Shown here one piece after another: positions 1 to 10,013 of a stretch of 64,000 bases of DNA (the stretch's first letter is position 1; the number at the start of each line of letters is the position of its first letter). The notes under the pieces are model-generated. The model was not told where the DNA came from and did no database searches. It worked only from the letters and a program-made list of their open reading frames with translations. Both the position numbers and the translations under genes were made by a program. The stretch spans positions 2,418,001-2,482,000 of the forward strand of contig NZ_CP050451.1 of the NCBI RefSeq assembly GCF_014171595.1, in the 5' to 3' direction. This stretch comes from Massilia sp. Se16.2.3 (GTDB lineage Bacteria; Pseudomonadota; Gammaproteobacteria; Burkholderiales; Burkholderiaceae_D).

Positions 1-633
1 GTACATGCCCACGGCGGTGGACACCGCGCAGCCGACCGCCCCCATGCGCGGGAAGCCCCAGTTGCCGTAGACCAGCAGCCAGTTGCTGGCCACGTTGAAG
101 AGCAGGCCGAGGATGGCGATGATCATGATCGGCTTGGTCTGGTTGATGCTGGTCGTGTAGCCGTAGAGTGCGCGGTAGCAGGCAAAGGCCGGCATGCCGA
201 CGCTGATCACGTGCAGGAAGAGGGAAGCGCGGTCGGCCACGGCCTGCTCCAGGCCGATGTGGTCGAACAGCAGGGTGCACAGATTCGCCGCCAGCAGGGC
301 GACCAGGCCGATGAAGAGTCCCTTCCACAAGGACTGGCGCACCGAATGCGGAATCTTGTCGTAGCGGGCGCCGCCGATCTCGTGCGCGACCACGGTATTG
401 ATCGACATCATCGTGCCCATGACGGTGACCAGCACGATCGACCATACCGAGGTGCCCAGCGACACCGCCGCCAGTTCGGCCGCGCTGACGTGGCCCGTCA
501 TCGCCACGTCGGCCACGCCCATGCCGACGGTGGCCAGCTGGCCGACCAGCATCGGCCAGGACAGTTTCCAGAGCGTGGCGATCTCCGCGCGGACGGGAGA
601 GGAAGGCGGGCTGAGCGTGGCGGTGGAAGTCAT
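1..633 (-). CDS. MATE family efflux transporter, N-terminal part
   Basis: The first 211 codons of a multidrug and toxin extrusion (MATE) exporter are present; the gene runs off the left edge, so less than half of a usual 450-residue protein is visible. MATE proteins are inner-membrane antiporters that expel cationic drugs using Na+ or H+ gradients. The N-terminus has the family pattern LWKLSWPMLVGQLATVGMG in the first helix, followed by GHVSAAELAAVSLG, and then alternating hydrophobic segments. The ATG at 633 is the natural start because the family motif begins about 20 residues later. No neighbour suggests a specific substrate. Confidence 0.85.
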   Translation of the reverse strand, partial: MTSTATLSPPSSPVRAEIATLWKLSWPMLVGQLATVGMGVADVAMTGHVSAAELAAVSLGTSVWSIVLVTVMGTMMSINTVVAHEIGGARYDKIPHSVRQSLWKGLFIGLVALLAANLCTLLFDHIGLEQAVADRASLFLHVISVGMPAFACYRALYGYTTSINQTKPIMIIAILGLLFNVASNWLLVYGNWGFPRMGAVGCAVSTAVGMY

Positions 634-833
634 GGGGTGCACGGCGGTCGAAAGCCCGATTTTACTGTCTAACTGATAAGGCCGTGGCGGAGAGCGGCTT
701 GCGTGCGCTGCTCGCCCCGGCGCAGAGGCAAAACATTGTTTTCGGACGCACTGTCCCCATTTATGGAGGGACCGCAGCGTGGCCCGGAAGGGCGCCGCGC
801 TGCACCGACTTCTCACCATTCCGGGAGTGCACT

Positions 834-1735
834 GTGGAATACAAGGACTATTACCAGACCCTTGGCGTCGACAGGGGCGCGTCCGCGGACGACATCAAGA
901 AGGCGTACCGCAAGCTGGTGCGCAAGTACCACCCCGATGTCAGCAAGCATGAGGACGCGGACAGGAAAACCAAGGAACTCAACGAGGCTTACGGGGTACT
1001 GGGCGACCCCGACAAGCGTGCTGCCTACGACATGCTGGGCACGGACGGGCATGCCGGCGGCGACTTCCGCCCGCCGCCAGGCTGGGAAGGCTTCGACTTC
1101 GGCGGCGTGGGTGCCGACGATTTCTTTGCCGACCTGTTTGCCCAGGCCGGACGGCCGCGCCGCGGCCATGGCTTCGAGATGCGCGGCGACGACATCCACG
1201 CGACGATCACGATCGACCTGCAGGACGCCTACCGCGGCGCCACGCGCACGGTGAGCCTCCAGGTGCCGCGCCGCATGGGGCCGGGACGCGCCGCCGTGCA
1301 GGAAAAAAGCTCACCGTGACGATTCCGAAAGGCGTGACGCCGGGCCAGCAGCTGCGCTTGGCTGGGCAGGGCCACGAGGGACATGGCGGCGCCGCGCCGG
1401 GCGACCTCTACCTCGAGATCCGGTTCGCGCCCGACCCGCGCTACCGCATCGACGGCGTCCACGTGCACCAGGCGGTGCCGGTCACGCCCCGGGAGGCGGC
1501 GCTGGGCGGCAGCGTGTCCGTGCCGACGCCAGGCGGCACGGTCGAGGTCACGGTGCCGGCGGGCTCGCAAAGCGGACGCAAGCTTCGCCTGAAGGGCCGC
1601 GGCCTGCCGGGCAAGGTGCCGGGCGACCTCTACCCGGTGCTGGACGTGGTGCTGCCGCCCGCCAATAACGACAAGGCGCGTGCGCTCTACCAGGCCATGG
1701 CGCGCGACCTGGCGTTCAACCCGCGGGCGGCGTAG
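834..1735 (+). CDS. DnaJ/CbpA-type co-chaperone, frameshifted
   Basis: A J-domain protein of about 300 residues resembling CbpA/DnaJ class II co-chaperones, which stimulate DnaK ATPase and can bind curved DNA. The J domain occupies residues 4-66 with the HPD triad at 33-35, followed by a Gly/Phe-rich stretch. After a frame change the DnaJ C-terminal domain continues with TIPKGVTPGQQLRLAGQG and RLKGRGLPG. The two halves are in different frames. The break is near 1303-1308, a run of six A, and reading one more A joins them as EKKLTVTIPKG. The chosen start is GTG at 834, with GGAG seven bases upstream. Possibly a sequencing indel rather than a pseudogene. Confidence 0.8.
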
Positions 1736-1884
1736 CGCCTGCCATGCGCACGGCCGGGAAGCGTGCAGGCTGTTTCGCGTCTGCCGGTGCGGGCACGGCT
1801 TGCCTGAAGCGCGCGCCGTGCGCGCCGCTGTCCTCCTAGAATCGGTGCCAGATGATTCACATTTACCAATTTCGAGGAGGTCAC

Positions 1885-2475
1885 ATGGAACAGAGCGGTA
1901 ATGGAGCGCTGCACGGCAAGAAGGTAGCGGTGCTGATGACGGACGGCGTCGAGCAGGTCGAGTACACGGGGCCGCGCAATTTCCTCGAGCAGCATGGTGC
2001 CCAGGTGATCCTGATCTCGCCGAAAGCCGTCGGCGAAGCGGTGCAGGGCATGCACCACGACGACAAGGGCGACACCTTCCCGGTCGAAATGCACATCAAC
2101 GACGCGCGGCCCGGCGACTTCGACGCGCTGCTGCTGCCGGGCGGCGAACAGAACCCCCTGGCCTTGCGCAAGAGCCCGGAATCGATCGCCTTCATCCGCG
2201 ATTTCTACGCCGAGGACAAGCCGATCGCCGCCATCTGCCACGCCCCGTGGACGCTGATCGACGCCGGCATTGCCGAGTCGAAGAACCTGACGAGCTGGCC
2301 CGAGATCCAGGACGACATGAAGCGCGCTGGCGCGGAATGGGTCGACCAGGAAGTCGTCATCGACGAAAAGCTGATCACCAGCCGCAAGCCGGACGATATC
2401 CCGGCGTTCAACGATGCGCTGCTCAAGGCGCTGAAGGTGGATCCGCAGGCGGCGGACATTGGCCCGTCGTCGTAG
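1885..2475 (+). CDS. DJ-1/PfpI family protein (type 1 glutamine amidotransferase-like)
   Basis: A 196-residue member of the DJ-1/PfpI superfamily. These cytoplasmic proteins include proteases, deglycases and stress chaperones. The nucleophile elbow AAICHAPW carries the expected Cys118 followed by His119, and LLLPGGEQNP is the usual preceding motif. The start at 1885 is preferred over an in-frame ATG at 1852 because a strong ribosome binding site, GAGGAGG, lies just before it. It is closest to the general stress protein 18/YhbO group by motif, but the exact activity cannot be read from the sequence. It is monocistronic. Confidence 0.85.
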   Translation: MEQSGNGALHGKKVAVLMTDGVEQVEYTGPRNFLEQHGAQVILISPKAVGEAVQGMHHDDKGDTFPVEMHINDARPGDFDALLLPGGEQNPLALRKSPESIAFIRDFYAEDKPIAAICHAPWTLIDAGIAESKNLTSWPEIQDDMKRAGAEWVDQEVVIDEKLITSRKPDDIPAFNDALLKALKVDPQAADIGPSS

Positions 2476-2640
2476 GGAGGGCAGTGATGATGGCATGAGT
2501 CATCATCACTGGCACGCGGGATCGGCGCCGCTTCCATTCTCCCGCATGGCGGGGTTCGTAGGATGGGCGCCCCGGGCCCATGCGGATCCCGGAAACGGCA
2601 ACCGCCGCCTGTCCTCGTGCGCATGAGGGGCCGAGCGGGC

Positions 2641-2988
2641 TCAGCCCCCGCCAATCTCCCGCTGCAGCTTCTTCGTCAGCTTCCCGAACACCAGCTCATA
2701 CGACCTGCGCAGCAGGGCCGCCGCTTCCTCGTCGCCCAGCGCATCCCTGTCTTCCACATACACCCATTTCGCCCGCGCCAGGTAGGGCGCCGGAATGATG
2801 CCCGGCCGGTCGGTCAGTTCCAGGAAGCGATCGTCGTCGACCTTGAAGCTGATGCCCGTCGCTTCGCCCAGGTTGGTCACTGCGAACATCTTGCCGCCGA
2901 CTGAAAAGACGAGGTCGTTGTCCCATTTCGTGTCTTCCGTGACGCCGGGAAAAGTACGGCAGAGGGATTTGGCGGCTTCGAAGTCCAT
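2641..2988 (-). CDS. MmcQ/YjbR family protein
   Basis: A 115-residue protein of the MmcQ/YjbR family, small proteins with a CyaY-like fold described as possible DNA-binding proteins; the cellular role is unknown. Recognisable features are the start MDFEAAKSLCRTFPGVTED, the central KMFAVTNLGEATGISFKVD, and PAPYLARAKWVYVED near the C-terminus. Length is normal for the family. It is a single gene, convergent with the preceding plus-strand gene and followed on the minus strand by ugd after a gap. Confidence 0.85.
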   Translation of the reverse strand: MDFEAAKSLCRTFPGVTEDTKWDNDLVFSVGGKMFAVTNLGEATGISFKVDDDRFLELTDRPGIIPAPYLARAKWVYVEDRDALGDEEAAALLRRSYELVFGKLTKKLQREIGGG

Positions 2989-3082
2989 GTGTGTGTCCTG
3001 AAAATGAGCAATGGCGGAAGTTTAACTCGGCATGCACGCAGACGGAGCGCCTGCGCCGGCAGGCCCGGCGCGCGCCGCGGCG

Positions 3083-4252
3083 TCAAAGGTCGCTACCGAA
3101 CAGATCGCGCGTATAGACCTTGTCGACGACATCGTCGAGCACGCCGGTCATGCGGTTGCAGAGAATGACGTCGGCCTCGCGCTTGAACCTGTCGAGATCG
3201 GAGACGACGCGGCAGCCGTGGAACTCGGCCGCGGACAGCATGGGCTCATGGATGATCACGTCGATCCCCTTGTTCCGGATGCGCGACATGATGCCCTGGA
3301 TGCTGGAGGCGCGGAAATTGTCCGAGCCTGCCTTCATGATGAGGCGGTAGACGCCGACGACGCCGGGCTTGCGGCGCAGGATGCTGTCGACAATGAATTC
3401 CTGGCGCGTCGTGTTGGCGTCGACGATGGCGCGAATCAGGTTTTGCGGCACGTCTTCGTAGTTGGCCAGCAGCTGCTTCGTGTCTTTCGGCAGGCAATAG
3501 CCGCCATAGCCGAAGCTGGGATTGTTGTAATGGGTGCCGATGCGGCTGTCGAGACCGACCCCCTCGATGATCTGGCGGCTGTCCAGCCCATGGGTGGCGG
3601 CGTAGGTGTCGAGCTCGTTGAAGTAGGACACGCGCATGGCCAGGTAGGTGTTGGCAAAGAGCTTGATCGCCTCCGCTTCGGTGCTGCCTGTCAATAATAT
3701 CGGTACGTCCTTCTTGAGCGCCCCCTCGCGCAGCAGGTGTGCGAAGGTTTCAGCGCGCGCCGAGCGTTCGCCGACCACGATGCGCGACGGATGCAGGTTG
3801 TCGTACAGGGCCGTGCCTTCCCTCAGGAACTCGGGGGAGAAGATCAGGTTGTCCGTTTCCAGCAGCACCCGGGTCTTGGCGGTATAGCCTACCGGGACCG
3901 TCGACTTGATCACCATGGTTGCGCGCGGATTGATGGCCTTGACGTCGCGAATCACCGCTTCGATGGAGCGCGTGTCGAAAGTACCGGTCTCGGCGTCGTA
4001 ATCGGTGGGGGTGGCGATGATGACGTAGTCCGCACCTTCGTAGGCTTCGCGCTTGTCGAGGGTGGCCTTGAAGTCCAGCTTCTCGTGCTGCAGGTACCAG
4101 CTGAGTTCCTTGTCTTCAAAGGGCGCTTCCTTGCGGTTGAGCGCTTCCACCTTCTCGGGAACGATGTCGAGCGCAACCACCTGATGCTGTTGAGACAGCA
4201 ACACGCCATTCGACAATCCGACATATCCCGTGCCTGCTATCGCGATTTTCAT
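3083..4252 (-). CDS. ugd: UDP-glucose 6-dehydrogenase
   Basis: A 389-residue nucleotide-sugar dehydrogenase that oxidises UDP-glucose to UDP-glucuronate using two NAD+, in the cytoplasm. It matches the short Ugd form of enterobacteria. The NAD-binding motif is [16 protein letters not shown] at the very start, and the active-site cysteine lies in [14 protein letters not shown]. The start is placed at 4252 because an upstream in-frame ATG at 4303 would add 17 residues before the dinucleotide-binding strand. It is the last gene of a minus-strand run with a GT2, a methyltransferase and membrane proteins, so the UDP-glucuronate probably feeds a polysaccharide or lipid-linked sugar made there. Confidence 0.92.
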   Translation of the reverse strand: MKIAIAGTGYVGLSNGVLLSQQHQVVALDIVPEKVEALNRKEAPFEDKELSWYLQHEKLDFKATLDKREAYEGADYVIIATPTDYDAETGTFDTRSIEAVIRDVKAINPRATMVIKSTVPVGYTAKTRVLLETDNLIFSPEFLREGTALYDNLHPSRIVVGERSARAETFAHLLREGALKKDVPILLTGSTEAEAIKLFANTYLAMRVSYFNELDTYAATHGLDSRQIIEGVGLDSRIGTHYNNPSFGYGGYCLPKDTKQLLANYEDVPQNLIRAIVDANTTRQEFIVDSILRRKPGVVGVYRLIMKAGSDNFRASSIQGIMSRIRNKGIDVIIHEPMLSAAEFHGCRVVSDLDRFKREADVILCNRMTGVLDDVVDKVYTRDLFGSDL

Positions 4253-4299
4253 GCGTTTCTGTACTCCATTACGCGAATATTCCTCTTCTGGGTCGTGCT

Positions 4300-6628
4300 T
4301 CATTGGCTGGTGAGATCGATGCGCTGGAGCGCGATGCCAAGGACGCGCGGGTCCGGGATGCCCTGCAATGCCTGCGGCGACATCGCATCCGGTATGGAGA
4401 TCGACACTTCCTGGAGCAGGGCATCCCCCGCGGGCACAGGAAGCTTGACCTGCATCGATTCACCCGAGCTGGCCACCAGCTTCCGGCTCCATGGTCGGCC
4501 GCGGTCCCCGGTGGCGACCACGACGGCCACCGGACGTGCCGGGCTGGCACCAAAGACGGCGAAATGCAGCGTCGCTTCGCACCCCTTCGCCGTACATGCT
4601 GTCGGACGCGGCAGCTGCAAGGTCGCGGCCGCCTGCGACCAGACATGCTGCGCCTCCAGGCCGTGCCAACCGCTCTTGAGCACGAGCGGAGCGTTCCTGA
4701 ACGCCGACCCCAGGACAAGCGGATAGGGAATGGCGTCGTAGATCGCGCGCAGCAAGGCCGTGCGCGCTGCGCTGCCCTGGAACTGCGGACGCAATCGGAT
4801 TGTGGCGTAGTACTCGGTGTCCTCGACCTCGAGGTAAGGCAGGGCGCGCAAGGCGTGAACGAGGGGCAGCAGTTGCGCACGCCGCTCCCCCGGACAGCTA
4901 AAGCCCGGGACGGTGCGAAAAGGCGACTTCTGGGTCTCATGCGCGATGGTCCGGTCGGGACAGGGCCACAGATGGGGCGACCACAGCATGTGGACATACG
5001 GAAGAACGATCACGTCCGTCGTGCCGTCGACCAGGATGTTCTGGAGGACAGGGGCCGCGCCCGCATCGAGGTCGCCGTTGAGGCCTTGCATGGCCGCCGG
5101 CCAGCCCGGCAGGGCTGCGGCCAGGTTCTTGTCGCCGCCGATATTGAAAGTACGGAAGTTGGCGCGCGGTGCCAGGTAGTTCGCCATGAAGTCGTTATTC
5201 CATGGGAGGAACATGACCGTTTCGGCCGGCCGGATGTGCCGACGCAGGCTGGCCACGAGATCCTGGTCGATCTGCTTGAACATGGTCCGGTTGTCCACGC
5301 CCTGGCGCCACTGCGCGCGCAGGTCGGGCAGGTTGAACAGGATGATCAGGAGCAGCGCGGCCAGCCACGGGCGCGTGTCCTGCCCGCCCCTGCCGCCGAT
5401 CCGGACCATGACGAGGAGCCATAGCGCGAAGATGCCGAGGGCCGACCAGCGGTAGGAAGCGCGCATGACATTGAAGCCTGGCAGCGTCTCGGAGATCCAG
5501 GGCATTGCCGGTCGGGACGAGCCCGATTGGTGGCGGTGCCGTCAGCGCCCGGCCGGACGGGGCGGCGTGCCCCGCCACCGGTTTGGTGGCGTTGATTTTC
5601 AATGCGGGCCCGAGCGCCATGTAGAAGCCGAAGGCCGCGACCAGCACGGCGGCCGTCGCGAATCCCTTCTGGCGACCACGCCACCACGCGGCCAGGGCGA
5701 CGAGCAGGAGCGGGAGCGCGAACGTGGTGCGCCAGACCGAGTCGTCGCCGAAATAGCGCGCGTCGCTGCGCTCCACGCTCCAGCCGAGCAGGTCCGGCAG
5801 CCACAGCAGGCCTCTCGTGGGAATGGCGGCAAACGACAGGTCCAGCCCCCAGGCCCGGAAGAAATCGAGCTGCTGGGCTTCGAAATGCGACTTGCCGATA
5901 TACGCGGAAAAGAGCAGGTAGGCCAAGCCGAAGCTGGCGACGTGGACTGGAACGGCGAAGCACGCCAGCGTGCGCCTGGCCTCGGGGCGCACAAGGAACG
6001 CATACAGCAGGAACATGCTGGCACCGCAGGCGAACATCATGAAGGTGTAGCCATCCATGAACACGGAGAGCACGGCAGCGGCGCAATACAGCGCCGCATC
6101 CGCCGCGCCGATGCGCCGCGACCCCGGCGCGAGCATGAACAGCCTGATGGCCGCCATGAAATAGAACGGCAACAAGGCGATCCCCAGGGACAACATGCTG
6201 TACCCGGCATGCGCCCACACGATCGGCATGCTCATCCATGCAACCGCTCCGGGCAGCGCAAGCGGCCGTCCTGCGCCGAACAGGCGCGCGACGCGATAGG
6301 CGGAAAACATGGCCAGGCCCAGCCAGGCTGCAACCATGCCGGCGTAGGCGTCGGCGGGATGCAGGCCGAGCCGGATCAGCAGGCCCGCGGGCCAGGCGCC
6401 GGCAAGCCCGAAGGCGATGGCGGCAGGCCGGGGAATCCCGAACGCATGCGTGTGAATGTCGAACAGGGACCCGTTCGCGAACGATTGCGAGAAACCCGTG
6501 GTCCATACGGCCTGGCCCAGCGTCGGCGTCATCAGGAAAGGCACCGCTCCGTGCAGCAAGAGTACGACAGCCACCGCGATGGCGACAAGGAGCAGCTCCT
6601 TCGGTGTTGCGGATGTTTTTTCAGACAT
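4300..6628 (-). CDS. Large polytopic membrane protein, GT-C-like, frameshifted
   Basis: An integral membrane protein of roughly 775 residues with an N-terminal half of about nine or more hydrophobic segments and a soluble, probably periplasmic, C-terminal half. The layout is that of GT-C-fold or YfhO-like sugar transferases that use polyprenyl-phosphate sugars, but no signature residue proves it. The frame changes near 5505-5515: the upstream frame reads [11 protein letters not shown], the downstream frame reads [13 protein letters not shown]. The ATG at 6628 overlaps the stop of the preceding flippase-like gene by eight bases, suggesting translational coupling. It could instead be an uncharacterised family. 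Confidence 0.6.
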
Positions 6629-7505
6629 GTTCGCTTCCGGATGCTGTCTGTGTAGGAAAAAAGACGGTCGCTGCCGCAAAAAACAATACGTCGCCGACCA
6701 CCGTGACCATGCGTCCAAGGAGAACGGCAAGCAGCAGCTGTTCCTCCGAGACGAGTCCGTGCAACAGGAACAGCAGGAGCATTTCGCGCACGCCGACGCC
6801 GGCCGGTGCCCCCGGCGTGACCAGGCCAACCAGCCAGGCAAAGACATAGGCGCTGCCCACCGGCAGCCAGTAGCCCGTCTTCAGTCCCGCGCCACCAGCA
6901 ACGGCCCCGAGCAAGCTCACGAACACCGCGGCGGAAACGAGCAGGAACAGGGTTTGCCACAGCAATGCCAGGCGCGCCTGGGGCCCACCGAGCCGGCCCA
7001 CCGGGACGGCGAGCAGGGCAGCCGCGAGCAGGGCGAGCGCGACACCGGCGGCCACCGGGAAACCGGGCAGGATCAGCGGCAGCACCAGCGGGCCGGACAG
7101 CGCCCCGGCAATGGCGATGGAGCCCAGCTCCCACCCGATGGACTTGGCCAGCGGCACCGGTGCAATGCCGGCCGCCATGCCCAGTGCCTGCCGTCCAGCC
7201 AGGTGGAAGATATTTCCTGGCACATACTTCGCCAGCTGCGACAAGCCGTAGATGCGGATGGCCCCAGTGCGGCTTGCCACGGCCTCTAAGTGGCGTAGCA
7301 AGTGCCACCACGCCAAGGCAAGCAGAATATTGGCTGCGCCATACACGAAGGCGAGCAGGGCCATCACGCACCAGCCGCCCGGGGTGATGGCGGAAAAGGC
7401 CAGATCGCGCCAGTAGGCATCCAGGCGCAGGCCGACAAACGCGATGCCCACGAGGGCCAGTGCGCCGCCGAACCAGTGCAGGCCCCGGCGCAGGGCGGGC
7501 GACAT
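6621..7505 (-). CDS. YbhN/UPF0104-type membrane protein (flippase-like)
   Basis: A protein of 294 residues with about eight hydrophobic segments, resembling the UPF0104/lysylphosphatidylglycerol synthase transmembrane family that includes AglD and YbhN. Family-like motifs are YGLSQLAKYVPGNIFHLAGR and LVGLVTPGAPAGVGVREMLL. Members are proposed to move lipids or lipid-linked sugars across the inner membrane. The ATG at 7505 starts two bases after the stop of the methyltransferase gene; an alternative GTG at 7541 would overlap that gene. Its position between sugar-lipid genes supports a role in handling a lipid-linked glycan (inference). Confidence 0.75.
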   Translation of the reverse strand: MSPALRRGLHWFGGALALVGIAFVGLRLDAYWRDLAFSAITPGGWCVMALLAFVYGAANILLALAWWHLLRHLEAVASRTGAIRIYGLSQLAKYVPGNIFHLAGRQALGMAAGIAPVPLAKSIGWELGSIAIAGALSGPLVLPLILPGFPVAAGVALALLAAALLAVPVGRLGGPQARLALLWQTLFLLVSAAVFVSLLGAVAGGAGLKTGYWLPVGSAYVFAWLVGLVTPGAPAGVGVREMLLLFLLHGLVSEEQLLLAVLLGRMVTVVGDVLFFAAATVFFPTQTASGSEHV

Positions 7506-7507
7506 CG

Positions 7508-8149
7508 TCAGTTGCGCGGACGGCAAAGCAGCATCGTCCACGGCAGTGGACTTCTCGTTTCAACAATGTCGAAGTAGCTCGACACCAGGCTGATGAAGCC
7601 CTTGCGCGACCAGTGCTGGAGGTGGCCTGGCGTGTTACCCCAGTCTCTGATGTACTTGCCGCGCGCCAGGTTGAGGGCACACCACAGCGGCTCGCGCGGC
7701 ACGCTGAGGATCAGGTGCCGCACCGTGACGCTTTGCAGGGCCCTGAGGCCGGCTTCCGGATCCTCGAGATGCTCGAGCACTTCACAGCACACCACCAGGT
7801 CGGCAGCGTCGCGCGCGGCCTCGAGATCATAGATGCTGCGCGCTTCGAACAGGCCCGGCTGCAGGGCGCGCTGCCCGGCGTTTTCGCGTGCGATGTCGAT
7901 CACGGCCGTCGAGAAGTCACATCCCCTAGCCGGGATTCCCCCCTCGTTCCAGCGCAGGACCCAATAGCCTTCGCCACAGCCGACTTCGTGGATCGAGCGG
8001 GGGGCTGCGCGGGTGACGAGCTCGGACAGGGCCGTATCGAACCCGTTCATCATCCATTTGACGATCGGGTTCTTCGAGCCGTATTTGTCGTACGTGTTGC
8101 CGATGACGATGCCATCTTCCGTCGCTCCGCCTGCAATCTTGATATTCAT
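7508..8149 (-). CDS. Class I SAM-dependent methyltransferase
   Basis: A 213-residue cytoplasmic methyltransferase. The SAM-binding motif I is HEVGCGEGYW at residues 54-63, and the acidic residue at the end of strand two is in GCDFS. Motif LVVCCEVLEHLEDPEAGL is typical of the Methyltransf_11/23 type. The substrate is unknown. It lies 18 bases downstream of a GT2 glycosyltransferase and two bases upstream of the flippase-like gene, so a sugar or lipid-linked intermediate is a reasonable guess. Confidence 0.85.
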   Translation of the reverse strand: MNIKIAGGATEDGIVIGNTYDKYGSKNPIVKWMMNGFDTALSELVTRAAPRSIHEVGCGEGYWVLRWNEGGIPARGCDFSTAVIDIARENAGQRALQPGLFEARSIYDLEAARDAADLVVCCEVLEHLEDPEAGLRALQSVTVRHLILSVPREPLWCALNLARGKYIRDWGNTPGHLQHWSRKGFISLVSSYFDIVETRSPLPWTMLLCRPRN

Positions 8150-8167
8150 GAGTCGCTTCCGTCTTGT

Positions 8168-9157
8168 CTACTGGACACTGCGCTCGGCCGCATGCTCATC
8201 CGCCACGGGTTTGACAGCGGCGGCCGGCGCGATATTCGCGGTCTTGAAGCGGATATCCTCGAGCAGCTTGCGGTTCGCTGCCAACAGGTCGGCCACGAAG
8301 GCCACGAGCAAGGTCTGGAAACCCATGCCCAGCAGGACCGAAGCCAGGATCAGGGATTGGACGTGGCCACCGCCGTCGCCCTGCACGTAATGCCACAGGA
8401 AGCGCAAGCCGATCAGGAAGCCGAAACTGAAGAGAACGGCGCCAATCGTTCCAAAAAAGCTGAAAGGCCGGTAAATGACGAAAATGCGTGCAATCGTGAA
8501 AATGCTGCGCTTGATATACGAGGGAATGCTTTTGACCAGGCGCGAGGGGCGCAGGTCGCCGTTGACGCGGATTGGGACGGAAGTAATGGCAATGTTTTTC
8601 TGGCCCGCCTGGATAATCGTTTCCAGCGTGTAGGTATAGTCGCTGAAAACCATCAGGCGCTGGGCCGCGGGACGGCTGATCGCGCGAAAGCCGCTCGGCG
8701 CGTCGGGAATGGCCGTTTTGCTCGCCATGCGGACCACCCAGCTGCCGAGCTTCTGCAACAGTTTTTTTACGGGAGAGAAATGCTCGATGGTAGCAATAGG
8801 CCGTGCGCCAACGACGATCTCTGCTTCGTTGCGCAGTATCGGTGCCGTTAATGCGGGAATATCGTCCGCATTATATTGATTATCTGCATCTGTATTGACA
8901 ATGACATCGGCACCCAGGCGCAGGCATGCTTCCAGGCCGGTCATGAAGGCCGTGGCTAGCCCCTTGTTGCCGGCGTGGCGGACGACGTGATGCACGCCAT
9001 GCTGCTTGGCGACCTCGACCGTATTGTCCAGGCTGCCGTCGTCGATTATCAGCCATTCGACGCTGCTGAAACCAGGAACCGCGGTCGGCAGGGCTGCCAG
9101 GGTGACCGCAAGTGTCTGCGCTTCATTGAAGCACGGTATTTGTATGATTAATTTCAT
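8168..9157 (-). CDS. Family 2 glycosyltransferase with C-terminal membrane segments
   Basis: A 329-residue GT2 enzyme similar in layout to DPM1/GtrB/ArnC-type polyprenyl-phosphate sugar transferases. The GT-A domain has IPCFNEAQTL at the start, WLIIDDGSLDNT around residues 35-46, and the metal-binding DAD at 90-92. Two hydrophobic segments follow after residue 230, as in enzymes that transfer a sugar to undecaprenyl phosphate on the inner membrane. The start at 9157 is chosen because MKLIIQIPCFNE begins the catalytic fold; an ATG-like site at 9184 would add nine residues. First gene of the minus-strand cluster that ends with ugd. Confidence 0.85.
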   Translation of the reverse strand: MKLIIQIPCFNEAQTLAVTLAALPTAVPGFSSVEWLIIDDGSLDNTVEVAKQHGVHHVVRHAGNKGLATAFMTGLEACLRLGADVIVNTDADNQYNADDIPALTAPILRNEAEIVVGARPIATIEHFSPVKKLLQKLGSWVVRMASKTAIPDAPSGFRAISRPAAQRLMVFSDYTYTLETIIQAGQKNIAITSVPIRVNGDLRPSRLVKSIPSYIKRSIFTIARIFVIYRPFSFFGTIGAVLFSFGFLIGLRFLWHYVQGDGGGHVQSLILASVLLGMGFQTLLVAFVADLLAANRKLLEDIRFKTANIAPAAAVKPVADEHAAERSVQ

Positions 9158-9582
9158 TTCTTTTATCCGTCGAAGTGGGCGCATTTTAAAGGTCGGGGCG
9201 GATTCGTGTCATCCTTTTCGTCGGCGTCTTATTTGATGTATTTACTGGAGCGGGGAGGGCGTTTCTGGTTTATGTGGGTGCTGGATGATGTTGCGTCTTG
9301 ATTTTGTATGTACGGCGTTGAGGGCTGGGTAATCGAAACAATTCGTGAGAATTGATGGGGGGCGGGGGCAAGCTTTGGGGAGATTTGCCTGGCTAGGAAG
9401 GGGATGGGCTTGAAGTGTTGCGGAGTGCGGGAAGTTGCAGCCTGATTTCCGATTTATTGAACGGGGTGGAGACAGTTGTGCCAGGAGGGCAATGTTCTGC
9501 TCGCAGGTTGACTGGCGGGAGCTCGAAAGGCCAGGGCTCCGGCTGTTCGGGCGGGAGCGGAGGGGAAGCCATCGCTGCGCAA

Positions 9583-9765
9583 GGTCGAGTGGGGTCAAAG
9601 GTCGAGTGGGGTCAGGTCTGACATTTGGACACGAGCTCTGCTTTTGGTCGAGTGGGGTCAGGTCTGACATTTAGGTCGAGTGGGGTCAGGTCTGACATTT
9701 GGACACGAGCTCTGCTTTTGGTCGAGTGGGGTCAGGTCTGACATTTGGACACGAGCTCTGCCTTT
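9583..9765. repeat. Direct repeats of a 46-bp unit (GTCGAGTGGGGTCAGG...)
   Basis: Four nearly identical copies start at 9600, 9646, 9674 and 9720; a truncated fifth copy is at 9583. The full unit is 46 bp. It opens with GGTCGAGTGGGGTCAGGTCT, continues GACATTTGGACACGAGCTCT and ends with GC plus a short T-run; the copy at 9646 stops after 28 bp. The unit contains the palindrome GAGCTC. The GGGGTCAGGTCTGACATT core resembles sequences I associate with REP/RAYT elements in proteobacteria (from memory). No transposase is encoded here. Confidence 0.85.
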
Positions 9766-9954
9766 GCGGAACGGTAGGCAGGAGGCGGAAGGCAAGAAAT
9801 CGCTGCGCGATTTCCCTTAGTCGGGCGAATCGGAGAGCCCCTTGCGTCCGGAGGCGCAAGGTCGCGCGCAGGCTCGTCGCTTGCGCGCCCCGAAACCCCT
9901 GCTCGCCCCGCGTCCGTGCCGTCCGCGGAGTCGATTCCTGACGTCCGAACGCCA

Positions 9955-10012
9955 CGCACACAAAAACAAACCCCCGCTGGCTTGCGCCAGCGGGGGTTTG
10001 TTTTTGTGTGCG
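9955..10012 (-). terminator. Terminator of tmRNA, 27-bp perfect inverted repeat
   Basis: Arms at 9955-9981 and 9986-10012 are perfect reverse complements of 27 bp around a 4-base loop. The stem has a GC core (CCCCCGCTGGC) and an AT-rich outer part containing T-runs. It starts one base after the CCA end of the minus-strand ssrA gene, so it most likely ends that transcript. The symmetric T/A-rich outer arms could make it work in both directions. Confidence 0.9.
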
Positions 10013-10013
10013 T

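Larger units (their letters stand above)
9158..10013. other. Non-coding region with repeats and an extended inverted repeat
   Basis: About 850 bases without a credible gene. The left part (9158-9580) has nothing I can identify. The middle holds a 46-bp direct repeat array (9583-9765). The stretch 9766-9954 contains only small dyads such as AAATCGC/GCGATTT. The right edge is the tmRNA terminator. Open frames here on both strands have repeat-derived composition and no recognisable domain. Confidence 0.7.

Noticed and set aside
9242..9670. 142-codon open frame on the minus strand
   Set aside because: Its sequence is largely repeat-derived and Pro/Ser/Arg-rich with no domain; it lies within the direct-repeat region.
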